Positions 1 to 13,174 of a stretch of 64,000 bases of DNA are shown piece after piece. The notes under the pieces are model-generated. The model ran no database searches. It had not been told where the DNA came from and saw nothing but the letters and a program-made list of their open reading frames with translations. The stretch is from NCBI RefSeq assembly GCF_003369915.1, contig NC_046674.1, positions 29,391,657-29,455,656 of the forward strand, in the 5' to 3' direction. Positions within the stretch are counted from its first letter, which is position 1. Each line of letters starts with the position of its first letter. The translations under genes and the position numbers were made by a program. The stretch comes from Drosophila miranda (lineage: Eukaryota > Arthropoda > Insecta > Diptera > Drosophilidae).

Positions 1-126
1 TCCGGCATCGATGATGCCAAGAATCTGGGCAGTCTCATTTGCAAGATGTCTCGTGATGGAGCCCCCTTTTCGATCACCAAGGATCTGACACCACATAAGG
101 AGCTCAACGAGAACCGTGGCTTCTGA
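1..126 (+). CDS. ERI1/Snipper-like 3'-5' exoribonuclease, C-terminal end (partial)
   Basis: The window opens inside a reading frame of 41 codons that ends at TGA 124-126. The peptide contains SGIDDAKNLGSLICKM and then RDGAPFSITKDL. In the ERI1/3'hExo/Snipper/ERI3 branch of DEDDh exonucleases, the last catalytic region carries a similar G-[IL]-DD-x-[KR]-N motif followed by a basic/hydrophobic tail with RDG. Enzymes of this family trim 3' ends of RNA (histone mRNA stem-loop, rRNA or small RNA) or of nucleic acids in general. Only the C-terminus is visible, so the earlier DEDDh residues and the start lie outside the window. The subfamily member is not resolved. Confidence 0.75.
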   Translation, partial: SGIDDAKNLGSLICKMSRDGAPFSITKDLTPHKELNENRGF

Positions 127-139
127 GCTTAAGCGGTCA

Positions 140-1270
140 GCCATCAGCCATTAGCCATCCCAGCCAGAGCCAGAGCCCCCCAGCCAGAGCATAATAATCC
201 ATTTGTTTGTTGGATTATGTTTAATATTCAACGCCACAGTAACCCAAGGACACTAATGCTGACTAAGAGATGGGCCCAATTTAAACAAAAATGTAAACGC
301 CAAATAAGATTATTGTTTTTTTATTATCTACATAATTTCTTTTGACAGAAATAACGACTTGACATTTGAAGTGCGTCGCCATCGCAGCAAAGCCCCAGCA
401 CCTGCATCTGGATATCAAAAGCCAGCAAGAAAACCACAACACTAAAAATCCACTCATTTATCCTATTGGGTGTAGAGAATGATTATGAGTTTTGCATAAT
501 CTGAACACAAATGTAAACGCAAAATAATTATCTTGTTTTCTTGTTATATTTTATCTAACATAAATTAAATTGATGTGCATCGCAATGACAGCCGATCGCC
601 TGCCAGCAGCCATTAGCCATCCCACCAAAGCAGAATGAGCCAGAACACAAAAAAAGCCATTTATTTATTTGATTATATTTAATACACTACAATTCTGGAA
701 CCACACCAAATAACATGAAAGATGGCTAAGAGTTTTGCCTTATGTGAACACAAAGGTAAACACTACTGAGGGGGAACGTTGTGAGTTGCTGCTGCGACCG
801 CAACTCTACATTTAAGCCCGAAGCATATGCAGTATGGCTCTCCTCCGCCAGACCGAACGACACGACAAAGAGTGCGTGCGAGAGAGACAGAAAATCACTG
901 CAAATTGATTTGTTCTGTTATAATAATGATCCGATCGGATTCAGATTCGGCAATCTGGTATATATGGTTATTTTCTATGTTTGTTGAAAATTGTGGATGC
1001 CACAGATCTTCGTCCTTTGTGATGGCGGAAGAGGGTGGGTGAAATTTTGAAATACATATCACTAGGTGCTCATAGAGACGGACAAACGGACGGACGGACA
1101 GACAGACATGACTCTATCGACCCTCGACTATTGATGCTGATCAAGAATATACATATATCCTTTATAGGGTAGAAAAAAATGTTCTCGTTTTTGTTATGTA
1201 TTTTATCTAATTTCTTTTGACAGCAATTGATATGAATTTAAATTTGATGTGCATCGCAATCGCAGGTACC
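140..1270. repeat. Degenerate tandem array (unit about 220-240 bp), third unit split by a DINE-1
   Basis: Downstream of the exonuclease stop a block recurs imperfectly. The landmark 'atgtaaacgc(c/a)aaataa' occurs near 290 and 510, and a shorter relative occurs near 750. The phrase 'cagccattagccatccca' occurs near 150 and 605. The phrase 'tgtgcatcgcaat' occurs near 570 and 1250. Part of the third unit appears on either side of the DINE-1 copy at 770-1172, so that element inserted into an array that already existed. Divergence between units is high, so the array is old. Confidence 0.6.
770..1172 (+). mobile_element. DINE-1/INE-1-like Helitron fragment (internally deleted)
   Basis: It begins with GGGGGAACGTTGTGAGTTGCTG like the full-length copy at 5293. 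It keeps the subterminal hairpin region, the 'gtggatgccacagat(c/t)ttcgtcctttgtg' block, the GGAC/GACA microsatellite and the 'ctattgatgctgatcaagaatata' block. It lacks much of the middle and ends near 'tatagggtagaaaaaaatg' without the usual terminal hairpin. It is non-autonomous, with no Rep/Hel coding capacity. It is more diverged than the 1.1-kb copies. Confidence 0.85.
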
Positions 1271-4200
1271 ACATCTACATCGGAATCTAAACACCTACAA
1301 ATGTACGAGTACATCTAATCATAGCAATAAATATGGCCTTATAGCATATACATTTTGCTACTATTTATACTTACTTGGTAATGATTAGCCATAATCTTCA
1401 ATATGGACTTATTTACGGTATAAAAATAAGATTAAAACATCCAGGAACAGGAGGTTGGGAAGATCCTACCGCCCAACGTTTTTGGCACAATGTTTGTATA
1501 TTTGCTGATCACATTCCTCTGGGATCCCTCCAAGTACTCAAGCAGTCGAATTCCCAAATGGGAAAGCTAGAGAAATTAGAGAAATTAAGAAAAACGAGGC
1601 AACCAAATTGTCATAGAATTTGAGTTTAGATATAGCCCAATGCGAATATTGAATATATGTACATATATCAAAGTAGGATTATATTAGTGGAGTTTTTAGT
1701 GAAAACAATTGAGAGACAGACTTGACTAGCTTTTGAAAAGTTAAGGACGCCCTTGAAGGTTATCTCGTTCGAAATTTTCTGTGCCGCAATTTCCAGCCTG
1801 GCTTCGAACCTCATCTCCTATTCAAGTCGGAGCAAATACAGAAGAATGCGGATTCAAGATGGAATTTGCTTTAGCGTCATCCCTTCCCTTCCCATCTCCG
1901 GCATCCCTTAGCCAAGTTGTGAAGTGTCACTTAGAGGAAGTGTTGGAAGCAGACAGACTTTCCCCATCCCCTGGGCAGCAGCATCCATGCAGAACGTTAT
2001 GGAATTTCCTTTGTTCTTCTTTCCAATCAGGAAGAGTGAAATGTTCCCCGAGGTGTGAGGGAATGTATAGCAAAAAGAAATGCGAATGCAACACCTTGTT
2101 GCAAATGCAGCCCAGCACGTACTCCCTCTATTGCCACTGGTGTTTGCTTAACCAAATTGAAGTTTTCGGGGCAAAACTTGTGGCCTCTGTTCGGTTTCGT
2201 CGGACTCCTGCGGTTCCTATGGGCTCTTACGAGTATTCATATTCACCCCCAGCATCCTGGCATCCTTCTGACTAATTAGTTGTAAGCGAATTTGTATTCA
2301 ATTTGCTCGTCTGGCATTGGTATGCCCCATTCCCCTACTTCCTGATTCTCTTCCAGGAATTTCCTCCTTAGACTCTCTTGTTGCTCCTTGCAGCTCCCGA
2401 AGGCTACTAAGGCTTACTCTAAGGCCAGGGCCAAAGTGTTTCATAACTCGGTATGGCAGGCCATAAATTATGTTGCCTACGACTTGGCAATTAAGCCCCG
2501 AAAATGAGCGTGAGAATGAGACCGGAAATGGAGAAGGATGGGGCAAAGGATGGCGAGGCGTGCCGACCAATATAGTTGGTCTGGATCTCTCTTTTCGCTC
2601 TCTCTCTCTCTGTCTGTCTTAGGCCTCGACCCCATCAAATTTACACCTAACAAACTTCATAACAGAGTCATAAAACCCTCCACAGACACACTTGCACACA
2701 TGCCCCCCGACTGGGGGGCATAACCATGGACCGGCTGTGTAGGCCATAAAAATGTTAAGGCAAAGAGAAAACAGGCCAAAACCAAGAGGATGGCTCTGCC
2801 ACAAGGCTACCCTCTGCGATGCTAAAGCGGGGGATCCAATCGACAGCCTGTGTTGCCGATGCCCTGCACATGCAAACACCCAACAGGAGACAGGAAATAA
2901 GAAGCTAATACCCTTGCAAATCGAAGCAAGAATTCAATCTGAAAGTTATCTTGCACCATATCCACCAATGCATACTACCTTGACACGTCTATGATATAAT
3001 GATCCAATCTGAACAACTCCGATTACAGCAAAAGATATATCGATGACGGGTTTCTTCTCTTTAAAAAGCAGTATACCTTTTGCTTGGGTATCAAAAGATG
3101 AGCACAACACCAGGCAAAACAGCACAAGGAGGCAGAGCAGTGTGTGGCGGAACAAGGGTGGTGGCCGGAGGCACTTAAAGTACTTGGAAAGCTCTTTAAA
3201 CAACACCCGTAACCCTGGCCCCAGAATTGCTCTCTTTTAACCTCTGCTAAAAATATGCATATGAATATGAAACTACTCGGACAGGATGTGGCGTTGTGGC
3301 TATGTGGTGTGGCAGGACTCAAAGTTTTGCTGCTCTTAGTCGAAACCCCAGACCTACCCTTAGCCCCAGCCCCAGCCCCAGCACCATTCACATACCCATA
3401 GACACACACCATACCTCAGGCACAGGGCAGACAATTTGTGTTTGCATGTCACTGAGCCTGTAATGTATTCTAATTGAATGTTGAACTTGACCATCTTCAC
3501 ATATGCGACTAACTAAAACAGGAAAGGACCAGGACCTCCCCTTACAGAGTCACAGGCCGGAAGTGCATGAGCAGCAGTCGAAAACAGAGAGGAAGGAATC
3601 CGCAAGCCAACACATGAGGCTTTGATAAGTGTTCTTATGCATAGAATGTGTAATTCAGCAGGATATGGTGTAGTGTAGTTATTTGAGTAAAAGAAACGTA
3701 GATAATTTGCATGGAAAACTGTTGGAGCACACCATGAAACAGTTCCACTCTTGGCATAAATGTAGCTTGATTAGTACTTTCGATCTAATTTGATGCCTCA
3801 TTGCATCCTTACTTGTTCCAGCATAAATGACCAGTATCAAATGTGGGTAAGGAATTTCATCCAGCGTAAACTTCTTTGGAGACTATTCGAATGGTAAAGT
3901 TGGCCCAAACTCGAAGTACAAGTCAGTAAGTTTTCATTTGGTAGAAACAATGCAGAAAAGTGCCCCATTAGAAGGGTTTTAATGCGCATCGAGTGGGGGA
4001 AGTGTGCTTTCGCCCAGCAAGTGTACATTTCCAATTGAAAATCAAGAATCCTTTGCATTCAAACAAATTCCAAGTTTCTGTCTCTGGTTCCATTCCTGGA
4101 TTCTCCTGCTGCTGATGCTGCCTCTCTGTAATTTTATTAAAAATCATTGACTAGACCATGCCTCCTTCTACGTACATACAAATACCGTATGTATGTACAT

Positions 4201-5292
4201 TTTACATACTTATACCCATATCTAGGTACATACATACAAATTGCTTATATATATGTATGTACAAATGTATTTCCCCTACGACCGTAGCCACATATTCATT
4301 GATTGCATTCGTTCGAAGTGCGAGCGAGGAGGAGTCCAACAAAACCATAAAAAGCAACAATCAAACAGAGATAGAAATACAGACAGGAAGTCTGAAAATC
4401 TGACAGGAAAACAATTTCCCAAAAAGATATATAAATAAATATGCTCATGTGTAGGAGTGTATTTGTTCAACGCCAAATGCAATTTCCATAACAAATCAAA
4501 TATTTTATGGCCCCGAATACCAAATGTTTTCGGCTTTAAAGCCAACCACAAAAAATTATATTCTTTTCATTCTTCCTGCTTTTTGCTTCAGCTCTTCTGC
4601 TGCTCTTCTTGGACAGATCCTGTCCCAAGTCCCTAAACCACTAAATGGGTCACAATATGCATACATATGTATGTCTGCGCGTGTTCCCCACTAGAGAATC
4701 GAGAACCGAGAAAAGCCAACAATTAGTCGAGCATTTGCTGAAAATAATATTTGTTAAATGTCCCATGCAGAAGTAAAAACATAAATAAACTCGAAATATG
4801 AACAAAAAGCGAACACCGAATCTGTGGATACCCTCCAGAGGCTATTTCATCTGCTCATAACTCAGTCGAGCATAAACATTGATGCGGGTGGTGGTTCTGG
4901 TTTTCTGATCATTTAAAATGTTTCAAGTATTTCATAATTTCAATTGCAGAAACATCCGTTTCCAGAACCAGAAACTTCAAAGTTTGGTAAGCTATTAATC
5001 GTATGAAATAATTAAAGAAAATAAGTGTTAAATAAAAAAATCAATGCGAATGGAACTGGGGATATGGGAAAGTTTTTATCTAAAAAAATCGATATTGTGT
5101 TTAAAATCTGGCAACATGTAGAATGTGTAAACTGTGACTAAGTTTTGAATGCTTAAATATTCCTAACAAACGGGAGGGAAAATGCTTGAATAAATGCAGG
5201 ATATGCATCGCATGGGATGCACGCATAAAATACAATAGAAAAGGACGGCACTGTACCTAAACCATCACTGAAACGAGTTTAAAGGAAAACAA
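1271..5292. other. Intergenic or intronic DNA, no supported gene
   Basis: AT-rich DNA with short, unsupported reading frames that show no family resemblance. Small simple-sequence tracts are visible (CT near 2590-2615, TATG/ACAT near 4170-4260). The stretch at 1781-2275 is open for 164 codons on the plus strand but looks like chance. It could contain introns or regulatory DNA of a gene outside the window. Confidence 0.5.
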
Positions 5293-6384
5293 GGGGGAAC
5301 GTTGTGAGTTGCTGCGGAGACCGCAACTCTACATTTATACCCGATACTAAGTCAGTATGGCTCTCCTCCGGCAGACGCCGCTAATATTAAACGACACGAC
5401 AAGGAGTGCGTGCGAGAGAGACAGAAAATCAGTCTGAGCGTGACGTCGGGCGCTGCGTAGCCACTGCAAATTGATTTGTTCCTATTGGCTATAAAAATGA
5501 TCTGATCTGATCCAGATTCAGCAATCTGATAGATATGGTCATTATCTATTATTCTGCGTTTTTAGTTTTCTCGAATCTGCAATATTGTGGATGCAACAGA
5601 TTTTCGTCCTTTGTGTGGGCGGAAGGAGGTGGGGCGAAATTTTGAGATATACGTTTTATAGTGAGATCTAACAGGAGTGCGGATACTAAATTTGGTTACT
5701 CTAGCCTTAATAGCCTTTGTGGGGGCGGAAGGGGGTGTGGCGAAATTTTGACACAAAACGGTCAAGGTCCGATATCACAGGAGTGTGGATACCAGATTTG
5801 GTTGCTCTGGCTTTTATAGGTTCTGAGATCCTTGAACTCATATTTTGCAATTGGCAAAACCGACCATGAAACCTGTGTGTTAGAGAGAGACAGAGCGAGA
5901 AAGAATGAAATTGTTTTCTTGATTCTGGCTATAATAATTATACGATCTGGTTCAGATTTTGCACTCTAAAAGATATAGTCATCTTCTACGATTGCGTCTT
6001 TGGTTTTCTCGTATCGTCGAAATTGTGGATGCCACAGATTTTCGCCCTTTGTGGGGGCGGAAGTGGGCGGGGCAAAGTTTTGAAATTTTCTTGTAGCAGT
6101 GACATATCACAGAAGTCTGGATCCAAAACATCGTTGCTCTAGCTCTTATAGTCTTTGAGCACTAGGCGCTGAAGGGGACGGACAGACGGACGGACGGACA
6201 GACGGACAGACGGACGGACGGACAGACGGACAGACAGACATGGCTCAATCGACTCGGCTATTGATGCTGATCAAGAATATATATACTTTATGGGGTCGGA
6301 AACGATTCCTTCTGGACGTTACACACATCCACTTTTACCACAAATCTAATATACCCCAATACTCATTTTGAGTATCGGGTATAA
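5293..6384 (+). mobile_element. DINE-1/INE-1-like Helitron, essentially full length (about 1.09 kb)
   Basis: This is the reference copy in the window. The left end GGGGGAACG is followed by a hairpin (GAGTTGC...GCAACTC, about 5306-5329). A 14-base inverted repeat, TTATACCCGATACT at 5335-5348 and its complement at 6371-6384, marks both ends. The right end has a second hairpin (GATACTCA/TGAGTATC type). Inside are two related 'gtggatgc(a/c)acagattttcg' blocks, a GA-rich tract at 5881-5909 and a GACGGACA microsatellite at about 6176-6240. The terminal TATACCCG and the 'tattgatgctgatcaagaatata' block match the conserved DINE-1/INE-1 pattern. It has no coding capacity. Confidence 0.92.
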
Positions 6385-9300
6385 AAAGTGGAACGTACCT
6401 ACATATATGTACATCCGAGTATGTATCTGCAAATTAAAAAAGATACTCGATGCTCCTCCTGCTGCTCTCTGATTGTATCTTTGTATCTCTGTACCTATTA
6501 TCCTTCAAAGTCTCTCTGATTATATCGTTTCTTTGAGTGTAGGTTCGTCTTTAATCCATTATCCCTTGAGTTTCCCCACGTGTATTGTATTATCTAACTT
6601 TTGCCATCTCTTAAACTTGTTTGCCTTTAATCTGTTATACGTAGAGATAAAGCTTTCTCTCTAGCTGTATCTGTTTTATTTATTCTTGCTGATTGTATCT
6701 GTGAATCTAAGCATTATCCTTTCCAGCACCTCTGATTTTATCTAACTATTATCTAACGTCTTTCGGTCGTTTGTTTTTCCCCGGTTGTTTTTGTGTTATT
6801 TGTTTTGCATTTTCACAGCGAGGGCTTTTCATGCTACGCTTAACTTTAAAACACACACAGACACATAATGCACTTGACACTAGTGTGTGTGTCAGGCTGG
6901 GAATTGGAGCTGTTTGTGTACGTAAGTGTGGGAGTGGCACAATGGAAAATGTGGCTAGAACATTTACACAAAGCCCAGCGGCGACGGCTGCGGCAGCTGC
7001 CACACAAGCCCAAAAAAAGCTTCACTAAAGCTGCAGCAATTAACTGTTGCAGAAAGGTAATCAGAGGGTGGTGCCACAGAAAGGCGGTTGCAGCAGGGTT
7101 GCGGAGGGGTTTTAGGCTCGACAAATCAGCCGTGGCTAAAACTTTGATGTACTTGTTTAAAACATTCAAAGAAGCGAAAAATCGTTTAACTAAGCCGGAT
7201 TGCAAATACCACAAAACGCTGCCTTCACAGGGGGTTAGAGGGTAGGAACCTGGGACCGGGAGTCGAAAGTTCTTTTTAAGCCTACGCAATCTGGCAACCC
7301 TGGTTGGGGCACCCCGAACCACCCGAGAGGGAGAGCATGTTGTGGCAGCGCGTTAAGCGTTAGATGGTCACTCTTTCTTTCCAACTGTCCCTGTGCTTTT
7401 TTATACCCTGTATACGCGAAAAAACAAGGGTTTGATGTAATCGAAGATGAAACATGATTATTTCATGATTGAAAATAGAGCGAAAGTCGAGACTAACGTC
7501 ATTAGCATTATGTCGGTATTGAAACCTGTGAGAAGAGGGTATCCCATAGTTGCATTCTGGACAATGGTCTACTCCGCTCTTAGCCTGTTTGTCTGTCTGT
7601 GTGTCTTTTTCTCCTCTTCTTGCGGGAAACGCAGCAAAAACAAAACGCTAAACCACCAAATGCTGTCGCTGTCAGTCGGAGAGGGTGGCTGAAGAGGTGG
7701 AATGGGAGTAAGAGTGGGAGAGAGCGGCAGCGCCATAACATAACGTTTCATTAGAGATGAGCTGATAAACATGCAGGCTGCGCAGCGGTAATGACTCCCA
7801 CACTACCGACAAAAGCGTCACTGACAGTCTGCATAATTCACAGAAATACTCCTTCTAAGCAGACTATAAAGAATATAGACTATAAATATATACATTTTCA
7901 CCATCTACTCAATTCCAGCTCCAAAACAAACTAAAAATCGTTTGTATTTGGTACATATGTATGTAACTACAACATGGGCGCAACATACATGGGGCCTACA
8001 GAAGGAAAACCACATCGACACTTTTGTCGCCTATCAGCACACACATGCTTCCTCTCTTCCTCCCACTCTCTGGGTGCTTGTGTGGGTGTCGTTATTGTTG
8101 CTGGCATTTGCCTTTTGTTTTTCGGTGGTCCTAAAAAATTTCACAGTTTCTTGTTGTAACGTTAGAGCGGATAGCCGGTGGGTGTTGGGTGTTGGGTGTT
8201 GGGTGTTGGGTGTACTGGGCGAGGGTTAGCGCCCGGAGAATGATCCCCCTCGCTTGTGGTCGGTCGCACGACAACAACAGCGTTCATATTTGAGTGGTCA
8301 CGGATGTTGTGCAGGGAAAAGGAGGGAGTGCGAAGGGAGATAGTGGGTGTGTGTTGGGAAGAGACCAATAGAGTGGAGGGGTCGGTGAGCGTCAGTGTGC
8401 GAGAAGCGGGAGCTTTGGCACGCCAATACAATAACAAATTAAAGGCACAAAGGATTTAGCATGTGGCACGGCTTACACTCTTCTCTGCGGTGCTCAGCCC
8501 TCAAGCACCCATTGCTCTCTCTCTCTCTCTTAGACTCACTCTTTCTCCCTTTCCCTTTTTCTCTCTGCGAATTTTTGTGCGTGCAAATTTCGTTGCTGGG
8601 TGGCTCCAGGGCGGAGGGAAATGGCATGCAAATGGAGCAGAGGCAGAAGCAGAAGCAGCAGCGGCAACAGAGGAGCGGAGCAGTGGCGTTAAGCTTTCAG
8701 CGAACATTACCAGCGATTACCCCGTTACCGTAACCGTTACCGTTAGTTGCTGCTCAAAACAAGCTGAAGCAGCAGAGGCAGGAGCACTGACAGCGGTAGT
8801 GGCAGCGGGTGAGCTGCCATGCGAACATCCTCCTAAGCTCATCAAAGTAGCGACCCGAGCATCGGAGGAGAGAGCAACAAGAATTTCCGCTGTAAAAGAC
8901 GAAGCTTTTGATACTCTTGCAGATCGATTTTTCCCGTTTGAAAGCTCGATGACATTGACATTCGATAAACAAGGGTGTTTTATCCTTCAATAGATCCCAA
9001 ATAATAGATCTTTCAATTTATGAGCAGAAAACATCTGGTCAATATCATACTGCCATCTGCAAGGGTATGCAAAAGCGATGACAGCGTCGTTCAACGACAG
9101 AGATGCGATTGCGATTCCAAAAGACGATGAGCGGGATGAAGGGGCGTAAGGAACAGGAGCCGGAGCAGAAGCAGGAGCAGGAGCGGCATGAAGAAGATCA
9201 ACGGAAGAGCCAGAGAAGCGTACAGAAAATTGCCTCGCACCGGGGGAAGAGGGATAAAGTTTGATTATTCGACTTCGATAAAGTTATCAATTGGCGGCAC

Positions 9301-12300
9301 ACAATGCAGCGCCAACAAGCAAACAGTCGGCAGCAACTCTTAAGTGATTAAATGCCAGTTTCTCTCAAGTATCCAATTACGCTATCCAGCCAGCCGCTTG
9401 ATTGGGACTGATAGATTGATATCCACGCTGAAGGATGCAACCCAGAAGCCCGCAACAGGTATTGGCAGCAAGGTACCACTAGATGGTAAATGAAAAATGA
9501 CAAAAGGTAAAAACTTACTGGTTAAAGTTGCGATGCAATTTGCAGAAAGCTCCTATGCTAATAGCCAGCACATTAATTCGTCCTTCGCCTCCCGACTATG
9601 ACTGGGGACGGTGTTTTTCCAGCTGCTGGAGCACAGAGTCTCAATCAACCGCACTTGCACCTGCACCCCAGACCCGGTACCATCCCCAGCTTTGTTACAA
9701 AGCGTTGAATGCAATAAATTGCATAAAACTCTGGACGTCTCTAGAGATGGGAACGTGCCACGAACAATAATATTTTCTTTGGGTACTCATCTACATGTAC
9801 CTCCTTTTGTGTCTCGTCAGAACGACAATCTTCTTTCGCCACTCGCTCATGACTAAGGTACTGGCTATTCTCGTTGCTCGTCACACAATATGATAGATCC
9901 TCTCGTCACTCGTCATTCGCTCACGACGCACACACATCTCCAGCGGCCATCTCCACCCAGAGATGCAGGTAACGAGCAACGAAAAGAGGGGTTCCAGTAC
10001 CATTTCCGGAGAGGGAGGGGTATACATACATAAACTTAAAGCGCCAATGAGGGACATTACATTATTGAGTTGGCGATGGCCGTCGATAGCTTGCGGTAGT
10101 ATAGGGGAATGGGGGAATGTGGGGCCAATGTGGCACGGATCGGGACAGTGTGGTGCGGTGGCAGTGGCGGTAGAGTTGGGCTCGTGGCCTGGCATCCTGG
10201 CTCCTGCGGTGTGGAGCTTGGGCATTAGTTTGACATTTACTTGGGCACGTCGTTAGCAGCTGAGTGCCACAAGCATTCACGCATGAGAGTGTGTGCTGCT
10301 GTTTCCAGTGCACCGCGAGAAAATATGTACGAGTGCACATCTTTTTCCCAGTTGGCTATTAAACCTTTCGTTGAAGGGAAAAAGCTGCATCGCTTGTGGG
10401 GCCACTAGAGAGATGTCTGCACCGAAAAGGTGTCGATCTGGAGAGCTGTTCGGGACATACCAATTTTTTATATCCATTTTCATCTGGATGTAGGCTCGTG
10501 CTGTGAAAAGGTCCACCCTGTAGGACAAATTGGCTTCGATTATCGCTCAGTGCAGCCCTGTGCATTCCCCCGTGTGTGTCTGTGTGGCACTCTAATGCTC
10601 TCGCCAATGCTCGGCAATTCAAATAGTTGAAATTGTTTGAGCTTGATTTAGGCAGACACACACACACCTTGGCCGCAGACACACCCACCAACGGGCCGAG
10701 GCAGCGTCAAGTTATTCAGAGCAATTTACCCATAGCCACCACCCCAAAACACCCACCATCGTGTTCCACAGCACACTCTCTCATAATGTTTCTCCGGCCA
10801 GACCGAAAGCACAACAAATTAAGCCTTTTAACAAACACAAACAAAAGTCCAATTTGTTGCCAAGTTGTGACGCTGGCCAAAATGCAAAGCCGTTAACTAC
10901 AGCCACCCACATAGCCACACAGACACTCGACAGTTTCCGCCCTCCAGATTGTCCGAGGTGCAAAAACTTTGGCGTCCATCCGTCCGCCGTCTTCTAGGCC
11001 CCCGCTTCTAGCTACTGTTTGTCTAAGATAATAGCGCAAAGAATATTTGCCATTTGCCACGGCCTCCGTCACTCCCTGAACGTGAACCTGTGTCTGATTC
11101 TGTGTCTGACTCGTTCTGTTACTGTTACTGTTTCTCTGTATCTCTAGCTGAAGGAATTAAACAAATTGTAGCTATAGCGTGGAAAAATTTCAGTCTTGCC
11201 ATGGTTTCGTCATGCCTTTTATGACATGCCACTGGGCATGGGCATGGCAATTGCCCCATTCAGGCACAGTGGAGCGAAGTCCATGGGGAGAAAAGGGTAA
11301 AGGACTTGCGAAGATAAAAGTATGGAGGAAAAGGACCAAAGAATACATTAAATGAATTAAGCAGCAGTCTCGTCTTCTACATCATTATACAATGATATTA
11401 AACACTAGTTTTTTCTATAGATCTCTTCCCATTGCTAAACTCAGATCAGTACTTTCATCCCTAAAGCGAGTACTCAGATCGACGAATATTTTCACCGGTC
11501 AAATCAGTGATGACATTCGTATGAAAAGGACAAGAAATCATGCCTAGGTATCGGCGAACAGGCAGGGCTGACATAACAATCAAAAAGACAAACCAATTGT
11601 AGTTAAGACAGTCAAATGAATGTGGATTAGGTCTCATTTAAATATGTTATATTGAGATTAAAACCATGTTGATTGAATTTCTTTCTCGCATGTATAGATT
11701 TACCAATCTTGGCAACTCTTTCTTCGTTCATAGTCCTACCTTAGCGCACAAAACGCCCACAAATAATACGTTACTGCTTGCTTTCATAAAAATTTCAATT
11801 GAACAGCTAGTATTGGCTAACAGTCCCCATTCTTCATTCCATTCCTGAGCAATTATATTCTTTAACACTGTACCGCAATATAAAAGACAAATTTCTTATG
11901 GTTTATTTCATTACTCAACACTGATCAGCGCACTGTCATCCCTTAAGCTGTCGCACAAATTCCCTGTTCTTCCCCTACCGTTAGCCGCTTTCCAGCTAAG
12001 CTCCCTCTAATTATTTCCGATTGTCCAGCTCTGAATCCGCTTAATTACTATTAAATCGTGATCTAGCAGGCTTAGTTCTGGTTCTGGTTCTGGTTCTGGT
12101 GGCACACGTTGCTCATGACCACAGTGCCAGAGAACTGGTGAAAACAAATCACAGCACACGCCAGAACCAACACCAGTACCACCCGTTCCGAACAGACCAC
12201 AGCGCACTAAGCTTCTACATGAGTAATCGTAATCCCGAAAAGTTTTGCAGGGAAACCAACTCATAACCCGTAATCATCGCAATTAGTTTGCCCCGATGAC

Positions 12301-13174
12301 GACGACGACGACAACTGTTGGCCGAAATGGTACGGCTGGTAACAGTAACAGCCAAACCCCTATCCGCCATCTACCATCCGCCAGAGGCGTAGATCTGGGG
12401 AGATGAGACCCCGGCAGCAGACGTAAATCAGTTGCGCGGTGCCATGTCGTCATCGTAACCGTAATGAAAGCGGGACGGGAATGATATGTTATATATTTCG
12501 ACTCCTAGGATGCCCGTGGCAGCGTGTGGAGCTATCCCAACAGCAAGATATGGCCTCAGCCTTTTACAACTTGTTAATGGCGTTGGATAATGGCCACTTT
12601 GAGGATTAGTTGAAATTAGAGGAGTATAAAGTGAAAACTGAAGCTTACAACTATGGGTCCCTCTGTCTCTGAAAGTAGACCCATTCGCCAATGCAGGACT
12701 TATCCATGAATAGAGCATGGCCATAGAATGGATGAGTCCGGGGGTAACACAAATCAGTAACCAAATCACGGTGCCCATAAAGCACCAGTTAGCGTCCTCC
12801 CATTCGTGTGCACAGTCGCAGGCTGAGTGATCATATACGATGTGTGGCCTGATACAGACACAGATACTGATGATGCTGATGCTGCTGAGTAGGTGAAGGG
12901 GTATGATGCGGCGCTGAATAAACCGCTAGAACAGGAGATTCATGTCGCATATTTGTTTCTATAGCTTATGCAGGTGGGCTGCCAAATATCCAACAATAGC
13001 CTACAGGGTAAGCGGCCAGTCGCCAGTTGCTTGCAGCGATTTCAGTCAACAGACTTGATGGTTGTTCCCACAGGGCGTGATTTAGGGGACTAGTTGCTTC
13101 TAGCAGATATAACCTAACCACCGCACGACTCCGATTCAGTAAGCAGCCGCGAGTCAAGGCAGAAGCACCACACG
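6385..13174. other. Gene-poor region, no supported gene
   Basis: No reading frame here resembles a known protein. Reading frames of up to 176 codons (8463-8993 plus strand) consist of low-complexity Ala/Glu/Ser/Leu stretches made by CT, GA and CAG-rich DNA. The GC content and CT/GA tracts at about 8230-8990 could mark a promoter or 5' untranslated exon. A CT tract lies at 8515-8560 and an ACACAC/GTGTGT segment at 6850-6890. A minus-strand frame at 12428-12778 begins like a transporter membrane segment, but its downstream part is not convincing. Confidence 0.45.
8178..8212. repeat. Minisatellite of GGTGTTG units
   Basis: About five perfect seven-base GGTGTTG (GTGTTGG) units in tandem. A pure short array like this probably varies in length between individuals. 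Confidence 0.9.

Noticed and set aside
6176-6240. CRISPR-like or satellite array (GACGGACA repeats)
   Set aside because: This is the internal microsatellite of DINE-1, present in every full-length copy. There are no spacers.
8463-8993. 176-codon plus-strand frame
   Set aside because: The frame is composed of CT-, GA- and GCAGAA-driven low-complexity residues, and other frames are open in parts of the same stretch. It is more like an untranslated leader or promoter region.
12428-12778. Minus-strand frame beginning like a transporter membrane segment
   Set aside because: Only about 30 residues are hydrophobic. The remainder is unlike any transporter, and no splice partners were found.
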